DNA of 64,000 nt from NCBI GenBank assembly GCA_030035585.1, contig CM057460.1:221547711-221611710 (forward strand). The letters are read 5' to 3'. Positions 11,825-24,666 of the stretch are shown here, piece by piece. A program made the translations under genes and the position numbers. The stretch is from Dugong dugon. Its lineage: Eukaryota > Chordata > Mammalia > Sirenia > Dugongidae. A model generated the notes under the pieces. That model worked only from the letters and a program-made list of their open reading frames with translations, did not search any database and was not told the DNA's origin. Each line of letters begins with the position of its first letter. The first letter of the stretch is position 1.

Positions 11825-13565
11825 ATGAGTTTTCTAAATTGCTTCTCAAGTCTGGTTAGTCTTAAAGATGTTGATGACTCTGCTTCCAGCGTTAAAGAGG
11901 GCACTGCTAATCCATGGCACGAAGTGGCAATACAAATACGCAAAATATCACCACCAATAGATCAGGTATTGGTGAAAGGCAAGGCTCTGGGTGAACATAT
12001 GTGTGATACTTGCTACAATTTTGTCATAGTGAGAAGTATAAGGAAGCTGGTTGGCCAGTCCTACTTTTTGCTAGACAAACTCATGAAAGAAAGAGATGAG
12101 CTCAGGGCTTTAGAGTCAAAGCTCAAGTGCCACATAAATAACCTCAAAGTTTCCACTTGTGCCTTGAAAGAAAGCCTTATTTCTTGTAGTAACACAGCTG
12201 ATATTGCCAAAAACCAAACCCAGAGTTTTATCATAAGAGTGGCTAAATTACAATGCCAACTCAATCGCCAGCCTCGAGAGGTGTCTGACGTTAAAGTGAG
12301 GACATTGATTGGGAAAAAATGGGATTCTGAAAATTGGGATGGGGATATATGGGCAGATAATCAGGAAGCTGGAGACACTGAGCCCCTAAATTCTGTTGAA
12401 TCACTCCTGCCAACAGAACCAGCCCTCTCACTTGCATCTGATGAGATTGCTCCATGTTTGTCTGCTAAACCACCCTCCCCAGCAAAACTAGTAGCCTCTC
12501 CACTCCCATTTAATGAGATTAACCCAGCTGCAACTAAAGAAACTTTGAGTCATTGCCTGGGGCATCAACTGAGGCAGATGCTTTCTAAGACAATGCTGAA
12601 TGTTCTCAAAACACTTCCCCACCAAATTTGACTTCTAGACCTATAACTAGACTTAAGTCCCAGTGAGTCCCAAAACGTGAAGTACAAAGTGTGACCCAGG
12701 AGGAGGTATGCTACACTCCAAAAGAACTTCTTGATATGTACAAACAGAAACCTGGGGAATATGTGTGGGAATGGCTATTAAGGGTATGGGATAATGGTGA
12801 AGGAACATAAAGATGGATCAATCTGAGTTTATTGATATGGGTCCAGTAAGCACAGATTTTTCATTCAATGTTTCAGCTCGAGAAGTTAGGAAAGGATCTA
12901 ATAGCTTATTTCATTGGGTCACTGAAGCATGGATTACACGGTGGCCTGCACTAAATCAAGCTGAAATACCAGATATGCCTAATCTGTTCTGGTATACTGT
13001 AGAATAAGGTATCCAAAGGCTTAGGGAAATTGACATGCTAGAGTGGGTTTATCAGGTTAGACTCACAGACCCGTACATGGAGTGCCCGGAGGACACAGCT
13101 TTTACCACAACTGTGAGAAACAAATCTAAGGGAGCCCCAGCATCCTTGAAGACTACTGTGATTGCTACTTTATGTAAGTCAGATTTGACAGTGAAAACTG
13201 TCATAACTAAATTAAGACACCTAACTACACTGGGGCTGACTGGACCTTGTGGTGGTAGGGGCCAAGTAGCGGCACGCAATCAACAAAGACAAGGTGAGCA
13301 TGTTTATCGTAATGGACAGCGGAGTCAAAAGAGTAAACAGAATAGTCTGACTTGTATGGACTTATGGCATTGGCTACTTAGTCATGGTGTCCCTAGGAGT
13401 GAAATAGATAGGAAATCTACTAAACCTTTACTGGATTTGTACAAGTGGATGAATTCTAGGTCAAGCAAACAGTGGTCTAACTTGAATCACCAGAATAGGA
13501 AGCCACAGCCCCTCAATCAGTTCCCAAACTTGAGCAAGTTTAAAGACTCACAACCCCTTGAATGA
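11825..13565 (+). pseudogene. gag: ERV-L gag remnant, copy 1
   Basis: The first part is an unusually intact 268-codon frame (11825-12631) opening with 'MSFLNCFSSLVSLKDVDDSA'. Residues about 80-150 are charged and Leu-rich, consistent with a coiled coil, and a Pro/Ser-rich linker follows. Later pieces (12813-13007 and 13035-13565) continue the capsid part, ending in the 'LWHWLLSHGVPRSEID' block that is also detectable in copies 2 and 3. A frameshift near 12630 and stops near 13005 break it. I see no clear Cys-His zinc knuckle. The gag role (particle assembly) is from family knowledge. Confidence 0.8.
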
Positions 13566-13664
13566 AGGGGAGGCTGTGTCCCCTTGAGGAAGGACTCCAA
13601 AACAGTCTCCGAAACTTACACTGTTAATCTTTCTCAAGCCTTCCCCAAAAGGATCTACAACCTT

Positions 13665-16285
13665 TTACGAGAGTGACTGTTCACTGGGGAAAAGGAAATA
13701 ATCAGACTTTTTGGGGATTACTGAATACTGGCTCTGACCTGCCACTAATTCCAAGAGACCCAAAATGTCACTGTGGCCCACCAGTCAGAGTGGGGGCATA
13801 TGGAGGTCAGGTTATTAATGGAGTCTTAGCTCATGTCATTCTCACAGTAGGTCCAGTGGGTCCCCGAACTCATCCTGCAGTGATTTCCCCAGTTCCAGAA
13901 TGCATAATCGTAATAGATACACTCAGCTACTGGCATAACGCCACACTGGATCCCTGACAAATGGAGTAAGGACTATTACAGTAGGAAAAGCCAAGTGGAG
14001 GCCATTAGAACTGCCCCTACCTAGGAAAATAGTAAACCAAAAGCAATATCGCATTCTTGGGGGGATTGCAGAGATTACTGCCACCATCAAGGACGTGAAG
14101 GATGCAGGGGTGGTGTTTCTCACCACATCCTCATTCAACTCGCCTATTTGGCCTGTGCAAAAAACAGATGGATCTTGGAGAATGACAGTGGATTATCAAA
14201 AACTTGACCAGGTGGTGACTCCAATTACAGCTGCTGTTCCAGATGTAGTTTCATTGCTTGAGCAAATTAATACATCTCCTGGTTCCTGGTATGCAGTTAT
14301 GGATCCGGATAATGCCTTTTTATGTATTCCTGTTTCAAAGAACCATCAGAAGCAGTTTGCCTTTAGCTGGCAAGGACAGCGATAAACCTTCAGTTCCCTA
14401 ACGCAACACTACATCAACTCTCCAGCCCTAGGCCATAATTTTGTCCGCAGGGACTTTGGTCGCCTTTCCCTTCCACAAGACATCACATTGGTCCATTACA
14501 CTGATGACATTATGCTGATTGGACCTAGTAAGGAAGAAGTGTCAATGACTCTGGACTTATTGGTAAAACATTTTCATGCTAGAGGGTAGGAAATTAATCT
14601 CACAAAAATTCAGGCACATTCCACCTCGGTGAAATTTCTAGGGGTCCAGTGGTGTGGGGCATGTGGAGGTATTCCCTCTAAAGTGAAGCATATGTTATTG
14701 CATCTTGCTCTTCCCACAGCTGAAAAGGAGGCACGATGCCTAGTGGGCCTCTTTGGATTTTGGAGGCAACATATTCCTCATTTGGGTGTGCTACTCAGTC
14801 CTATTTATCAGTGACTTGAAAAGCTGCTAGTTTTGAGTGGGTACCAGAACAAGAGAAGGCTCTGCAACAGGATCAGGCTGCCACACAAGCTGCTCTGTCA
14901 CTTGGGCCATATGATCCGGCTGATCCAATGGTGCTTGAAGTGTCAGTAGCTGATAGAGATGCTGTTTGGAGTCTTTGGCAGTCCCCTATTGATGAATCAC
15001 AGTGCAGACCCTCAGGATTTTGAAGCAAAGCTCTGCCATCCTCTGCAGATAACTACTCCTTTTGAGAAACAGTTTTTGGCTTGTTACTGGGCCTTAGTAG
15101 AGACTGAATCCTTAACCATGGGCCACCAAGTCACAATGCAGTCTAAGCTGCCCATCATGAAGCAGGTGTTGTCTGACCGACAGAGTCACAAAGTTGGACA
15201 TGTACAGCAGCACTCCATCATTAAGTAGAAGTGGTATATACGAGATTGGGCCTGAGCAGCACCTGAAGGCACAAGTAAATTGCATGAGGAGGTGGCCCAA
15301 ATGCCAATGGTCTCCACTCCTGTCACATTACCTTCCATCTCCCAGTCTGCACCTATGGCTTTATGGGGAATTCCTTATGACCATTTGACTGAGGAAGAGA
15401 AAACTCGTGCCTGGTTTACAGATGGTTCTGTGTGATATGCAAGCACCACTCAAAAGTGGAGCGGCAGCACAACAGCCCCTTTCTGGGATCTCCCTGAAGG
15501 ATGGTGGTGAAGGAAAATCCTCCCAATGGGCAGAACTTTGAGCAGTGCACCTAGTTGTTCACTTTGCTTGGAAGGAGAAATGGCCCCATGTGCGATTGTA
15601 TACTGATTCATGGGTTGTGGTCAATGATTTGGCTGGATGGTCAGGGACTTTGGAAGGAACATGATTGGAAAATGGAGACAAGGAGGTATGGGGAAGAGAT
15701 ATGTGAATAGACCTCTCTGATGGGCCACAGAAGTGAAGTTATTTGCATCTTATGTTAATGCTTACCAAAGAGTGACCTCAGCAGACCAGAATGTTAACAA
15801 TCAAGTGGACAGGATGATGCGTTCTGTGGAAACCAGTCATCCTCTTTCCCCAGCTACTCCCATCATTGCTCAGTGGGCTCATGAAAAAAGTGGCCCTGGT
15901 GGCAGAGATGGAGGTTATGCATGGGCCCAACAACACGGACTTCCACTCATTAAGGCTGATTTGGCTACAGTCACTGCTGAGTGCACAGTCTGCCAGCAGC
16001 GAAGACCAATACTGAGTCCCCAATATGGCACCATCCCTCAAGGTGATCAGCCAGCAACCTGGTAGCAAGTTGATTACATTGGACCACTTCCAACATGGAA
16101 AGGGCAAAGTTTTGTTCTTACTGGAATAGACACTTACACTGGATGTGGATTTACCTTCCCCGAATGCAATGCTTCTGCCAAAACTACCATCCATGGACTT
16201 ACAGAATGCCTTATCCACCATCATGGTATCCCACACAGCATCGCTTCAGACCAAGGGACTCACTTCACAGTAAACAAAGTGCCAC
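13665..16285 (+). pseudogene. pol: ERV-L pol remnant, copy 1 (PR-RT-RNase H-IN)
   Basis: Protease: 'LLNTGSDLPLIP' near 13722, where the expected catalytic Asp of D-T-G is Asn. Reverse transcriptase: 'WPVQKTDGSWRMTVDY' (from 14140) and a YTDD box at 14497-14508, then 'FLGVQWCGACGG' near 14632. RNase H: the connection region runs to about 15230 and 'AWFTDGS' lies near 15410. Integrase: from 15850 a zinc-binding region 'HEKSGPGGRDGG...CTVCQQ', in which the second His position appears to be Pro, then 'GIDTYTG' and 'IASDQGTHFT' with two of the three acidic catalytic residues. The final Glu region is lost at the 16285 break. Stop codons near 14383, 14588 and 16063 show it is inactive. Confidence 0.9.
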
Positions 16286-16974
16286 AATGGGCCTCTTGCT
16301 CACCTTTCTTTGGAATAGGCACAAATATAGATCTCTTCCAGTTGGTTGGCCAGGTAGCTGTCTTCCAAATTTCTTGGCATAGGCGAGTGAGCACTTCCAG
16401 TATTGCATCCTTTCGTTGAAACATCTCAACTGGTAATCCATCAATCCCTAGAACCTTGTTTTTCACCAAGGCCTTCAATGCGGCTTGAACTTCTTCCTTC
16501 CATACCATAGGTTCTTGATCATATGCTACCTCCTGAAATGGTTGAATGTCCATCAGTTCTTTTGGTACAGTGACTCTGTGTATTCCTTCTGTCTTCTTTG
16601 GATGCTTCCTGCCTTGTTGAATATTTTGCCCATAGAATCCTTCATCATTGCAGGTCGAAGCTTGAATTTTTTCTTCAGTTCTTTCAGCTTGAGAAATGTG
16701 GAGTGAGTTCTTCCTTTTTGGTTTTCTAGCTTCAGGTCTTTGCACATTTCATTGTAATACTTTACTTTGTCTTCTAGAGCCACCCTTTGGAATCTTCTGT
16801 TCAGCTCTTTTATTTCATCATTTCTTCCATTTGTTTTAGCTACTCTGCATTCGAGACCAAATTTCACAGTCTCTTCTGATATCTATTTTGGTCTTTTCTT
16901 TCTCTCCTGTCTTTTTAATAACCTTTTGCTTTCTTTATGTATGATATCCTTGATGTCATCCTACAGCTCATCTG
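16286..16974 (-). mobile_element. RTE/BovB-type LINE fragment (N-terminal RT)
   Basis: On the minus strand the frame 16260-16745 shows 'NKVLGIDGLPVEMFQ' and 'WKRSIFVPIPKKG', the start of the RTE RT domain, preceded by the linker. It begins at the place equivalent to 5555 of the copy at 4243-6240, so the downstream RT and tail are missing. The left end abuts ERV-L integrase and the right end abuts an AfroSINE. Confidence 0.85.
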
Positions 16975-17089
16975 GTCTTTATGGGAGCAGATTGCCAGGT
17001 CTTTTCTCATGTGGAGTGGTTGGTTGGTTCAAACTGCTGACATTTTGGCTAGCAGCCAAGTACTTAACCATTGTGCCACTAGAGCTGCT
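16975..17089 (-). mobile_element. AfroSINE-type SINE, head half only
   Basis: Contains 'ggagcagattgccaggtctt', 'ggttggttcaaactgctgac' and 'ttgtgccactagagctgc' (the head, at the right). The tail half is missing, so the RTE/SINE junction is another truncation. Confidence 0.8.
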
Positions 17090-18290
17090 TTTTACTAGAT
17101 AGTTAAACAGACAATCCTAAAATATGGAAATGTTTTATACTGCAGAAAAAATATATCAATAAAAAAGGGTAAAGAATTTATAAATAATGACAATTTCCTA
17201 TTTAAATTCAGTTCATCATTAAAGTGCACTTCAAATCAATGGGAAAAAGAGAAGCTGTTTAATACAGAGTAAGGCAAAAATTAACTGTTTATTTAGGGGA
17301 AAAATAAAACTGGAGTTCTACCTCATTTCTTACATCAAAACTAAACTGCAGATGGATGACAGATTTAAATAGAAAAAAAATTAAATTGAATTGTAAAAGT
17401 TCTAAAAGAAAGCAACAGGTAAATGAGTTGATAATCTTCTAGGCATGATCCAAAGATCAGAAGTCATGAAGCAAAGATAGATACACAAAAATTCAAAATT
17501 CTACATAGAAAATAGTCATTTAAAAATGTCTAAAGTCTCATGATTGAAAAGGGGTTAATCCTATTTATTTACAGAGCTTATTCAAATCAGTAAGCTAAAA
17601 CTAACAGCTCAACTTAATACATGATCAACTGATATGAAAAATACATACAAAAGGAAAAAGGAAGGAAGGATGGAAGGGAAGGAGGGAGAGAGGAAGGAAG
17701 GAAGGAGAAAAAAGTCTGGCCAATAAACACATGACTTCAAGAAACCAATAATGGAATTCCATTATTCTCCAAAAAGATAGGAAAAATAAATGATACTTTG
17801 TGCTGAAGAAGGATGTGAGAAAATGGGTTCTCTAATACTCTGTCAGTGAGAGTAAAAATTGATGCAAATGGTCTTGGGGGATATTTGACAGTAAGTTTCA
17901 AAATTTGAAAACAATGCGCACACTCTTCAAAATTTACATAGACATATTATCCTAAAAGTTATTCAACACATATTTACCAGATTATTCATTGCAACATGGC
18001 TTATAATACAATAAAAATAAAAACTGTAAACCACCAAAATGTTCATCAGTGGGGAAGTGATTAAAACAATTACTTTACCTCCACAGAAGCTACCAAAAAA
18101 GGAATAAAGTAGGTCTCTATTTGCTGAAATAAAAAGATCTATAAGATATTGTCTTAAGTAAAAATAATTTAAACACAAAACAGAGTACATTATTTGTGAT
18201 CCTTTTGTGTAATAGAATATATGTTAAATAGCTAGATTGTGTACTTATATATAATACATACATACACATATATATTACAAGAAACTAAAT
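17090..18290 (+). mobile_element. Old L1, ORF2 C-terminal and 3' region
   Basis: AT-rich sequence with 'aaatcaatgggaaaaagaga' (17236), 'gcagatggatgacagattta' (17348) and 'ccaaaatgttcatcagtggg' (18033), blocks that follow one another at the end of L1 ORF2. No long frame survives. Confidence 0.65.
17661..17705. repeat. (GGAA)n-like purine microsatellite
   Basis: Imperfect 'ggaaggaagg' array of roughly 45 bases inside the old L1. Confidence 0.8.
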
Positions 18291-20837
18291 AATAAAAAAG
18301 TCTCCTTCACCATACTCTTCTTCTCAAAGGAGCCACTGTTAAAAGTTCATCATTTATTAGTGTTATTATTACATATTTGGTATTTTGGTGGTGGTAATAG
18401 AAATAGTATTGTTTTAAACTTTTCTAATTGTTGCTGATACATATAAATACATTTTTATCTTGATCTTATTCCAGAGACTTTGTAATTTCAAATATAAATC
18501 CTAATAATTTAGCTGTGAATTCTTTTAGATTTTCTATGTATACCATTACATTGTCTGTGAATAAAGATAGTTTATTTCATCCTTTCTAATTATAACAACC
18601 TTTATTTCTTTTTCACATATAATAGAGAACCTCCATTATAATGCTAACATCAGAAAATATTTCCTTTTTATGTTCTCTAGAAGGTTTTAGGTGGGGTTGG
18701 TATTATTGATTTTTTAAATATTATAGAAATTACTACTGAAGTCACATATGCCTAGAGTTTTCTATGAAGGAAGGTTTCAATTTCAAATTCATTAAAAGAT
18801 ATAAGTTTTTAGGTTCTCTATCTCTCCTTGTGCCCATTTCAGTAACTTGTGTTTTTCTCATAATTAGACTATTTAATTTAAAATTTCAAATGTTGGCATG
18901 CATTTGTTTATGATACACTTTTATTCTCTGTTAAGTGTTTATAGGATCTGTAGCAATGTCCCATTTTTCATTGTTACTATTGGTTAATGTGTATCTTCCA
19001 GGAACCTTGTTGAGGATTTATCAGTTTTATTTTCAATAGACTTTTCAAAGAGCCAACTTCTGGCTATGTCAATTTATTCAACGTACATTTGCTTGTATTT
19101 TGTTGATTTCTGCCCTTTATCGTTTCTTTTCTTCTACTTCCTTTGGGTTTATTTATTTTTTTCCTAAATTCTTGAGTTGATTACTTAGATATTTATTTTC
19201 AGACTTTCTCCTTTTCCTATCGAAACATTTAAGGTTACAAATTTTCCCCTGAATATGGCCTGCATCCCACAGGTTTTTATATATCATATTTTATAATCAT
19301 TCAGTTCAGTATGTTTTCAAATTTCCGTTGTGATTTTTTTCTTTGGCCCATAGGTTAGTTGGAAGTGTATCAACTAATTCCCAAATATTTATGAATTTTA
19401 TAAGCTATCTTTTTCTAATACTAACGCTAGCTTAATCCCACTCTGATCAAAGAGCATACTCTGTATAATTTTAATCTTTGAAATTCTCTTAAATTAGCTT
19501 TTTTTAAAACCAGGCATATGCATAATTTTGGTAAATACTCCATATGCATATGAAAAAAGATTCTATAGTTGATGGGTGCCATGTTCAAGATATGTGAATT
19601 AGATTAAGTTTATTTATCATGGTGTTCAGATTTCCTATATTTTTTGTCTTCTTGTTCTATCAGTTACTGAAAGGCTAGCTTTGAAATCTTTCAATATGAT
19701 GGTAAAGTTTCCTGTTCCTTCTTTTAGCTCTATCAATTTTAGCTTCAGTTATTTTGAAGCTATGTTATTAGGTGTATGCAAATTTTGAATTGTTATCTTC
19801 TTAGTAGACATACCTTTTTATTATTATAAAATGTCCCCATATATTTCTAGATACCCCTAATATCTCTTTGATATTAATCTAGTTATGCCATCTTTCTTTT
19901 GTCAGGATTTTCATGTCATTTTTTTTATCCTTTTGTTTTAAAGATTTTTGTATCCTGTATTTAAGAATTATCTCTTACAAGAAGCATAGAGTCAGTTTTT
20001 ATTAAATAGTTTGGAATCTTTGTTCTTTAATTGCATATTTAATATATCTCCATACATAACATAACTGCTTATAATTTGAATTTAAATCCTCTATGTTGCT
20101 ATTGTTTTCTATTTTTTCCACATGTTCTATGTTGCCTTTTTTCCTCTTTTTTGTCTTCTTTTAAATTCATTTAATATTACATTATTCCATTATTGCTCTC
20201 TATTACTTTGTTAGCTACACTTTCTTTCATTATTCTTTTAGCACCTCTCCCAATAAATATTTGATTTATTAAGTATTACTACAAATTAATACTTTATCAA
20301 TTCCCTGAAAAAAATCTCTTAGAATAATTTATCTCCATTTATTCCCTTCCCACTTTTTATGCTGTTGTTGTCATATATTTTAATTTTATTTGTATTTTAA
20401 ACCCCAGAATACATTTCTATCTCAGTAGTTCCTCCTTCCTTCCTGCATCTCCATGATTCCATCTGGAAAGAAGAAAAAGACGAAATTTTCATCTGCCTGA
20501 AAAATTCTTCTTAGTATTTCCTTTAGTGTGGGTCTGATGATAACAATTTTCGTCAGTTTTTGTCTGCAAATGTCTTTCTTTTGCCTTCGATTTTGAAAGG
20601 GTATTTTCTTCAAACATGGAATTCTAGGATGGCAATTATTTCCTTTCGTCTGTTTGAAGATGTCCTCCCCTTCTCTTCTAGTTTCCATCATTTCTACTGA
20701 TAAGTAAGCTATCAGTCTTAATGCTATTCCTTTTGAGGTATAATTCCTTTCCTCTGTTGCTTTTTAAGATATTTTTTCTTTGTGTTTTTGGTTTTCAGCA
20801 GTTTTACGATGGTGTGCCTAGGTTTGTGAGAATGTGT

Positions 20838-20864
20838 ATGCGTGTGTGTGTGTGTGTGTGTGTG
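20838..20864. repeat. (GT)n microsatellite
   Basis: A near-perfect run of about 12 GT units. Confidence 0.9.
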
Positions 20865-20994
20865 TTTATCATGTTTGATTTTCTTACTTCTTGAATCTCT
20901 GCTTTATATCTTCAATTATTTTTTGAAGATTCTTGGCTATTATCTCAGTAAATGTTGCTCTTCTTCTTTCTTTCTTTCTTCTTTCCTGAGGCTT

Positions 20995-21475
20995 TGTCAT
21001 GGATTGAATTATGTCCCCCCAAAAATGTGTGTATCAGTTTGGCTGGGCCATGATTCCTGGTATTGTGTGGTTTTCCTATATGTTGTAAATCCTGCCTCTA
21101 TGAGGTTAATGAGGGAGGATGGGTGGCAGTTGTGTTGGTAAGGCAGGACTCAGTCTACAAGATTGGATCGTGTCCTGAGGCAATGTCTTGAGATATAAAA
21201 GAGAGAAGTGAGCAGAGAGACAGGGGGACCTCATACTATCAAGAAAGCAGCGCCAGGAGCAGAGCGTGTCCTTTGGACCAGGGTCCCTGCACCGAGAAGC
21301 TCCTAGTCTGGGGGAACACTGATGTGAAGGCCAAGAGAGAGAGAAAGACTTCCCCTGGAGCTGGTGCCCTGAATTTGGACTTTTAGCCTACTTCACTGTA
21401 AGGAAATAAACTTCTCTTGGTTAAAACCATCCACTTGTGGCATTTCTGTTATAGCAGCACTAGATGACTAAGACA
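20995..21475 (+). mobile_element. Solo MLT1-like LTR with GGCTT target duplication
   Basis: Begins 'tgtcatggattgaattatgt' and ends 'ctagatgactaagaca'. The five bases GGCTT occur directly before (20990-20994) and directly after (21476-21480), which fixes the borders and the insertion into the antisense L1. Contains 'gagatataaaagagagaagt' (a TATA-like box near 21190) and a late 'aaataaac' near 21405. Confidence 0.95.
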
Positions 21476-22000
21476 GGCTTCAGTTATGTATATGTTAGAT
21501 CTTTTTCCGTATGTCTCTTAAGACTCTCCTCTGAGTTTTCAATTTTTTTCTGTTCTCTGTGCTTCAGTCTCTATATTTTCTACTGACCTATAGTCTAGGT
21601 TTACTAATCCTATTTCAGCTATATCTAATCCACTGTTAAACTAATCTGTTTAATTCTAAATTTCAGTTCTAGAATTCCATATATTTTTTTTCTTAGAGAT
21701 TCTAATTCTCTATTGAAATTACCCATCTGGACTTCTATTTTCTTGGATGTACTAATCACAGTTATTTTAAATTTAAAATTAAATTTCCTGTCTCTTAATG
21801 ACAATATCTAAATTTTCCATAACTTCTGTTCCTATCATCTGTATTTTTATTTTCTCTCAGTCTTCAATCCTTTGTTCTTGTTCCCTGCTTTGCAAGTAAC
21901 TTTTATTGAATTTCATTTATTTTGTATTTAAAATTATAAAGATAATTTGAAGCTCTCTATTACATTATTTTCTTGCAGAGAGGAGTTAATTTTGCTTCAG

Positions 22001-24119
22001 ACAAGCAGTTAGTATAACATCAGATCAAATTAATACCACTTTGAATTTTAGTTATTCAGAGCCAAGTTTCAAATTTTGTAAAGTCTGGTCTATTTCCAAT
22101 AAGCTGTTACTCTTATTTAATATTTATTTCCTGCCACTTCATGAGCCGTCACTAACACTCACTTCCTGGCATATTGCCCTAAACTCACCTTGTTTGTTCC
22201 TGTCATGCTCTGATTCTGAGCACATTTCTGCCTAAAGATGAGATATTGGTTCTTTGTCCCTGGATATCATTTTGCCTCTGGGCTTTTGAACATGGTTTTT
22301 TCTCAGGACTCATTTATTGCAAGTGACAAACAACTGAATATAGCTTAAACAAAGGGAAATTTATTGGCTCATGTGCTGAGAAGGATACTGGATTGGCTCC
22401 CAGGAGCAAAGGAGCAGCTATGAGAATCATAGATTTAGGAGCTAAAACCAAGACTCAACACTACCAAAACTTTCTTTCTATTGGTTTTTCATATCTTCTG
22501 GTCTCCTCTGGGCTTTATCTGAAATCAAACTCTCCACATGACAGATGGGATGACCTAACTCACACTAAGCTGGGGGAAGAGGCCCTGTGATCAGGAAAGA
22601 CCTCTCCCAGAAGTCTATATGAGCTGACATTTATATCCACGAGAAAGGATCACGTGACCAAGGTGGAGAAGGTGTTCCTCAGAAAGAGACAATATGACAT
22701 GTAAAGACAGGAGGATAGAGGAGTGCATAGCATGTCTGGGGAGCAGCAGGTAGACCCAGAGGCAGATTATCCAATAGGCAAGGTAGTGCTTACCTTGCTT
22801 ACCAGATTATCTGTAGTGAACAATTTCACATTTTTTTTCACCACATCAAAGATTCTGCTTCTAGGTATGGCTGGCATCTGTCCCTCTCCCAACTCCATAG
22901 CACCTTCCTACAGAATCAAAGCCTCTTTTTAAATTTACAATCCCTGACAGAGATGGATGACCTAGTAAACATGGGCTTACTTGTGCTTACTTACTAATCT
23001 GTAGTGAACAATTTCACATGAATTTCACCACATCTTTGTTTACTACAAATCACCATGCTTGCCTTGCTTACAGGGTAATTCACCCCTGGGTAGACCAGTG
23101 TGGCTGGGGCACAGAGCACTGCCTGCTTCTACTGGAAACCACAGGCAGGACTGATCCAGGGCCTCAAGGAGTTATTCATGAGCCCCTATGTGCTGCATCT
23201 GCTGGGAGGATCAAGCCTGGTTTTGCTCCAGAACTCCCATGCATCACCTCAACTGCAGCTTTCTACCACCAGCTTCCACCCTTCATGAAGGAGCTGGTAC
23301 TTCTAGTCTCCCCTCCACTAAGCTCTGCAGGTAGAACTCACACAGCACCTGGGCCCCTCAGTCTGCCTCCACGGTAATAGATGAGGACGCATGAACGAGG
23401 ACGCATGAACAGGGACCCATAGATAACATTCACAAACACTCCACATCTGACAAACACACATGTGATAGGGAAGGGCATTGAAACTTATTACGTTAACTGA
23501 GAGTATCTTTCTCCTCCATTGATGTGTAATGGATGAGTTTTCAGGTATAACTTCTAGACATTCTGCATAACAACAAAAATCATGATTTTAACAATCTCAC
23601 ATGTATACCTTTTCACATAGTAATATACTTGTCATCAGCTAGACCAATTATTAAATAACTAATTAAAATTGTTTCCATTTCCTTGAAACACCTAGTTTCA
23701 CAACCAGTGAGTGCTATCAACCTGCCGCCATCTTGCTTTAAACAAAAAACATAATCTAAGATGAAACCTCTCGAACAATCAGAAAATCTAACCTTGCAAC
23801 TCATTGTAAATAAGGCAGATAAACTTATGGGTGGTAATTTACATGCCAGTTTATCCTGCAGCCAGGGAAATGAGGACAAAGAAACCTCTTCCACGGCTCT
23901 GACTTTTCAGCTGCAAACCAGAGAAGAACTAGACACCAGCCTTGCCCAGGAATGCACTGGGGCTGTAATTTGTCTTCACTATCTCTCTGTGTCATTCTGT
24001 TAAGAAGCCATTTTCCTTCTGGCAAACAAGGAGGAGGGATAAGGTGGTGCTTTAATGATCTGGAGGGGATGACGCTTACAGATGTAAGTTCATCTAGCCC
24101 ACTGGGGCTAAAAGCACCA
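22001..24119. other. Mostly unassigned; possible old repeats
   Basis: The 22330-22700 part resembles an old interspersed repeat ('aaagggaaatttattggctc' at 22349) but I cannot name it. Open frames such as 23018-23377 have no recognisable domain. The repeat at 22783-23100 is listed separately. Confidence 0.35.
22783..23100 (-). repeat. Unnamed repeat, two adjacent copies
   Basis: 'atctgtagtgaacaatttca' occurs at about 22810 and again at about 22997, each followed by 'ttcaccacatc'. The second copy continues into 'acagggtaattcacccctgg', which is matched by the inverted unit at 7826-7925. Confidence 0.6.
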
Positions 24120-24666
24120 TGTCTTAGGCTGGATTCTCAAGAGAAGCAAAACCAGCGAAGCATGTATGTGTATATATATATGTGTGTGTGTGTGTGTATA
24201 TATAAAGAGAGAGAGGGAGGGAGATTTCAAGGAAATGGCTCACACAGTTGTGGAGGCTGGTAAGTCCCAAATCCTTGGGTCAGACATCAGGCTGGAGGCT
24301 TCTCCTGACTCACGTGGTTGCAGGGACAGATGAACCCAAAATTGGCAGGTCAGACAGCAAGCTGCTGGCTCATGGGGCTGTAGGAGATGGTGAATCCCAA
24401 AATCTGCAGGTCAGAGGGCAGGTTGCTGGCTCACATCTCAAGAACCAGAGGTCACAGGATGACGAGTCGGATACAGGATCCAGAGAGAGCAAGCTTTGCT
24501 TGAACATCTATATACATTAGATGCAGGCCACACTCCCAAGGAAACTCCCCTTTCAACTGATTGCCTGCTCTCATCAGATGACAAAGTGGAGGATGATTAC
24601 ATAATATCTGCTATACCACTGAGAATCAAAGCCTAGCCAAGTTAACACATAACGTTAACCATCACA
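24120..24666 (-). mobile_element. 3' LTR of ERV-L copy 2
   Basis: Plus strand begins 'tgtcttaggctggattctca' and ends 'gttaaccatcaca'. A purine-rich tract (plus-strand 'ccacccctt' at 24669-24678) adjoins the inner border, as expected for a polypurine tract. A TA/TG microsatellite lies at 24165-24205. Confidence 0.9.

Larger units (their letters stand above)
11273..16285 (+). mobile_element. ERV-L-type endogenous retrovirus, copy 1, 3'-truncated
   Basis: Order on the plus strand: LTR, leucine-type primer binding site, gag, protease, reverse transcriptase, RNase H, then the first two-thirds of integrase. The element stops at about 16285 against an inverted RTE fragment, so the rest of integrase, the dUTPase and the 3' LTR are absent. 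There is no env, as in class III ERV-L. Two related copies lie at 24120-31147 and 47726-52859 on the opposite strand. Stops and frameshifts are present in every domain, so it is a fossil. Confidence 0.9.
18340..22000 (-). mobile_element. Old L1/HAL1-like LINE, antisense, split by an LTR
   Basis: The plus strand is T-rich and reads as the complement of L1 ORF2 and 3' region: 'gagccaacttctggctatgt' (19051), 'atgcctcac'-poor Leu/Phe-like runs, 'catcccacaggtttttatat' (19265), 'ctgtctgaagatg'-like text near 20650 and 'gttttcagcagttttacgat' (20791). It resumes after the solo LTR at 21476. The subfamily name is uncertain and frames are fully decayed. Confidence 0.65.

Noticed and set aside
15778-16236. 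152-codon minus-strand frame
   Set aside because: Antisense shadow of ERV-L integrase.
23018-23377. 119-codon plus-strand frame
   Set aside because: No recognisable domain. The start lies in the unnamed repeat.
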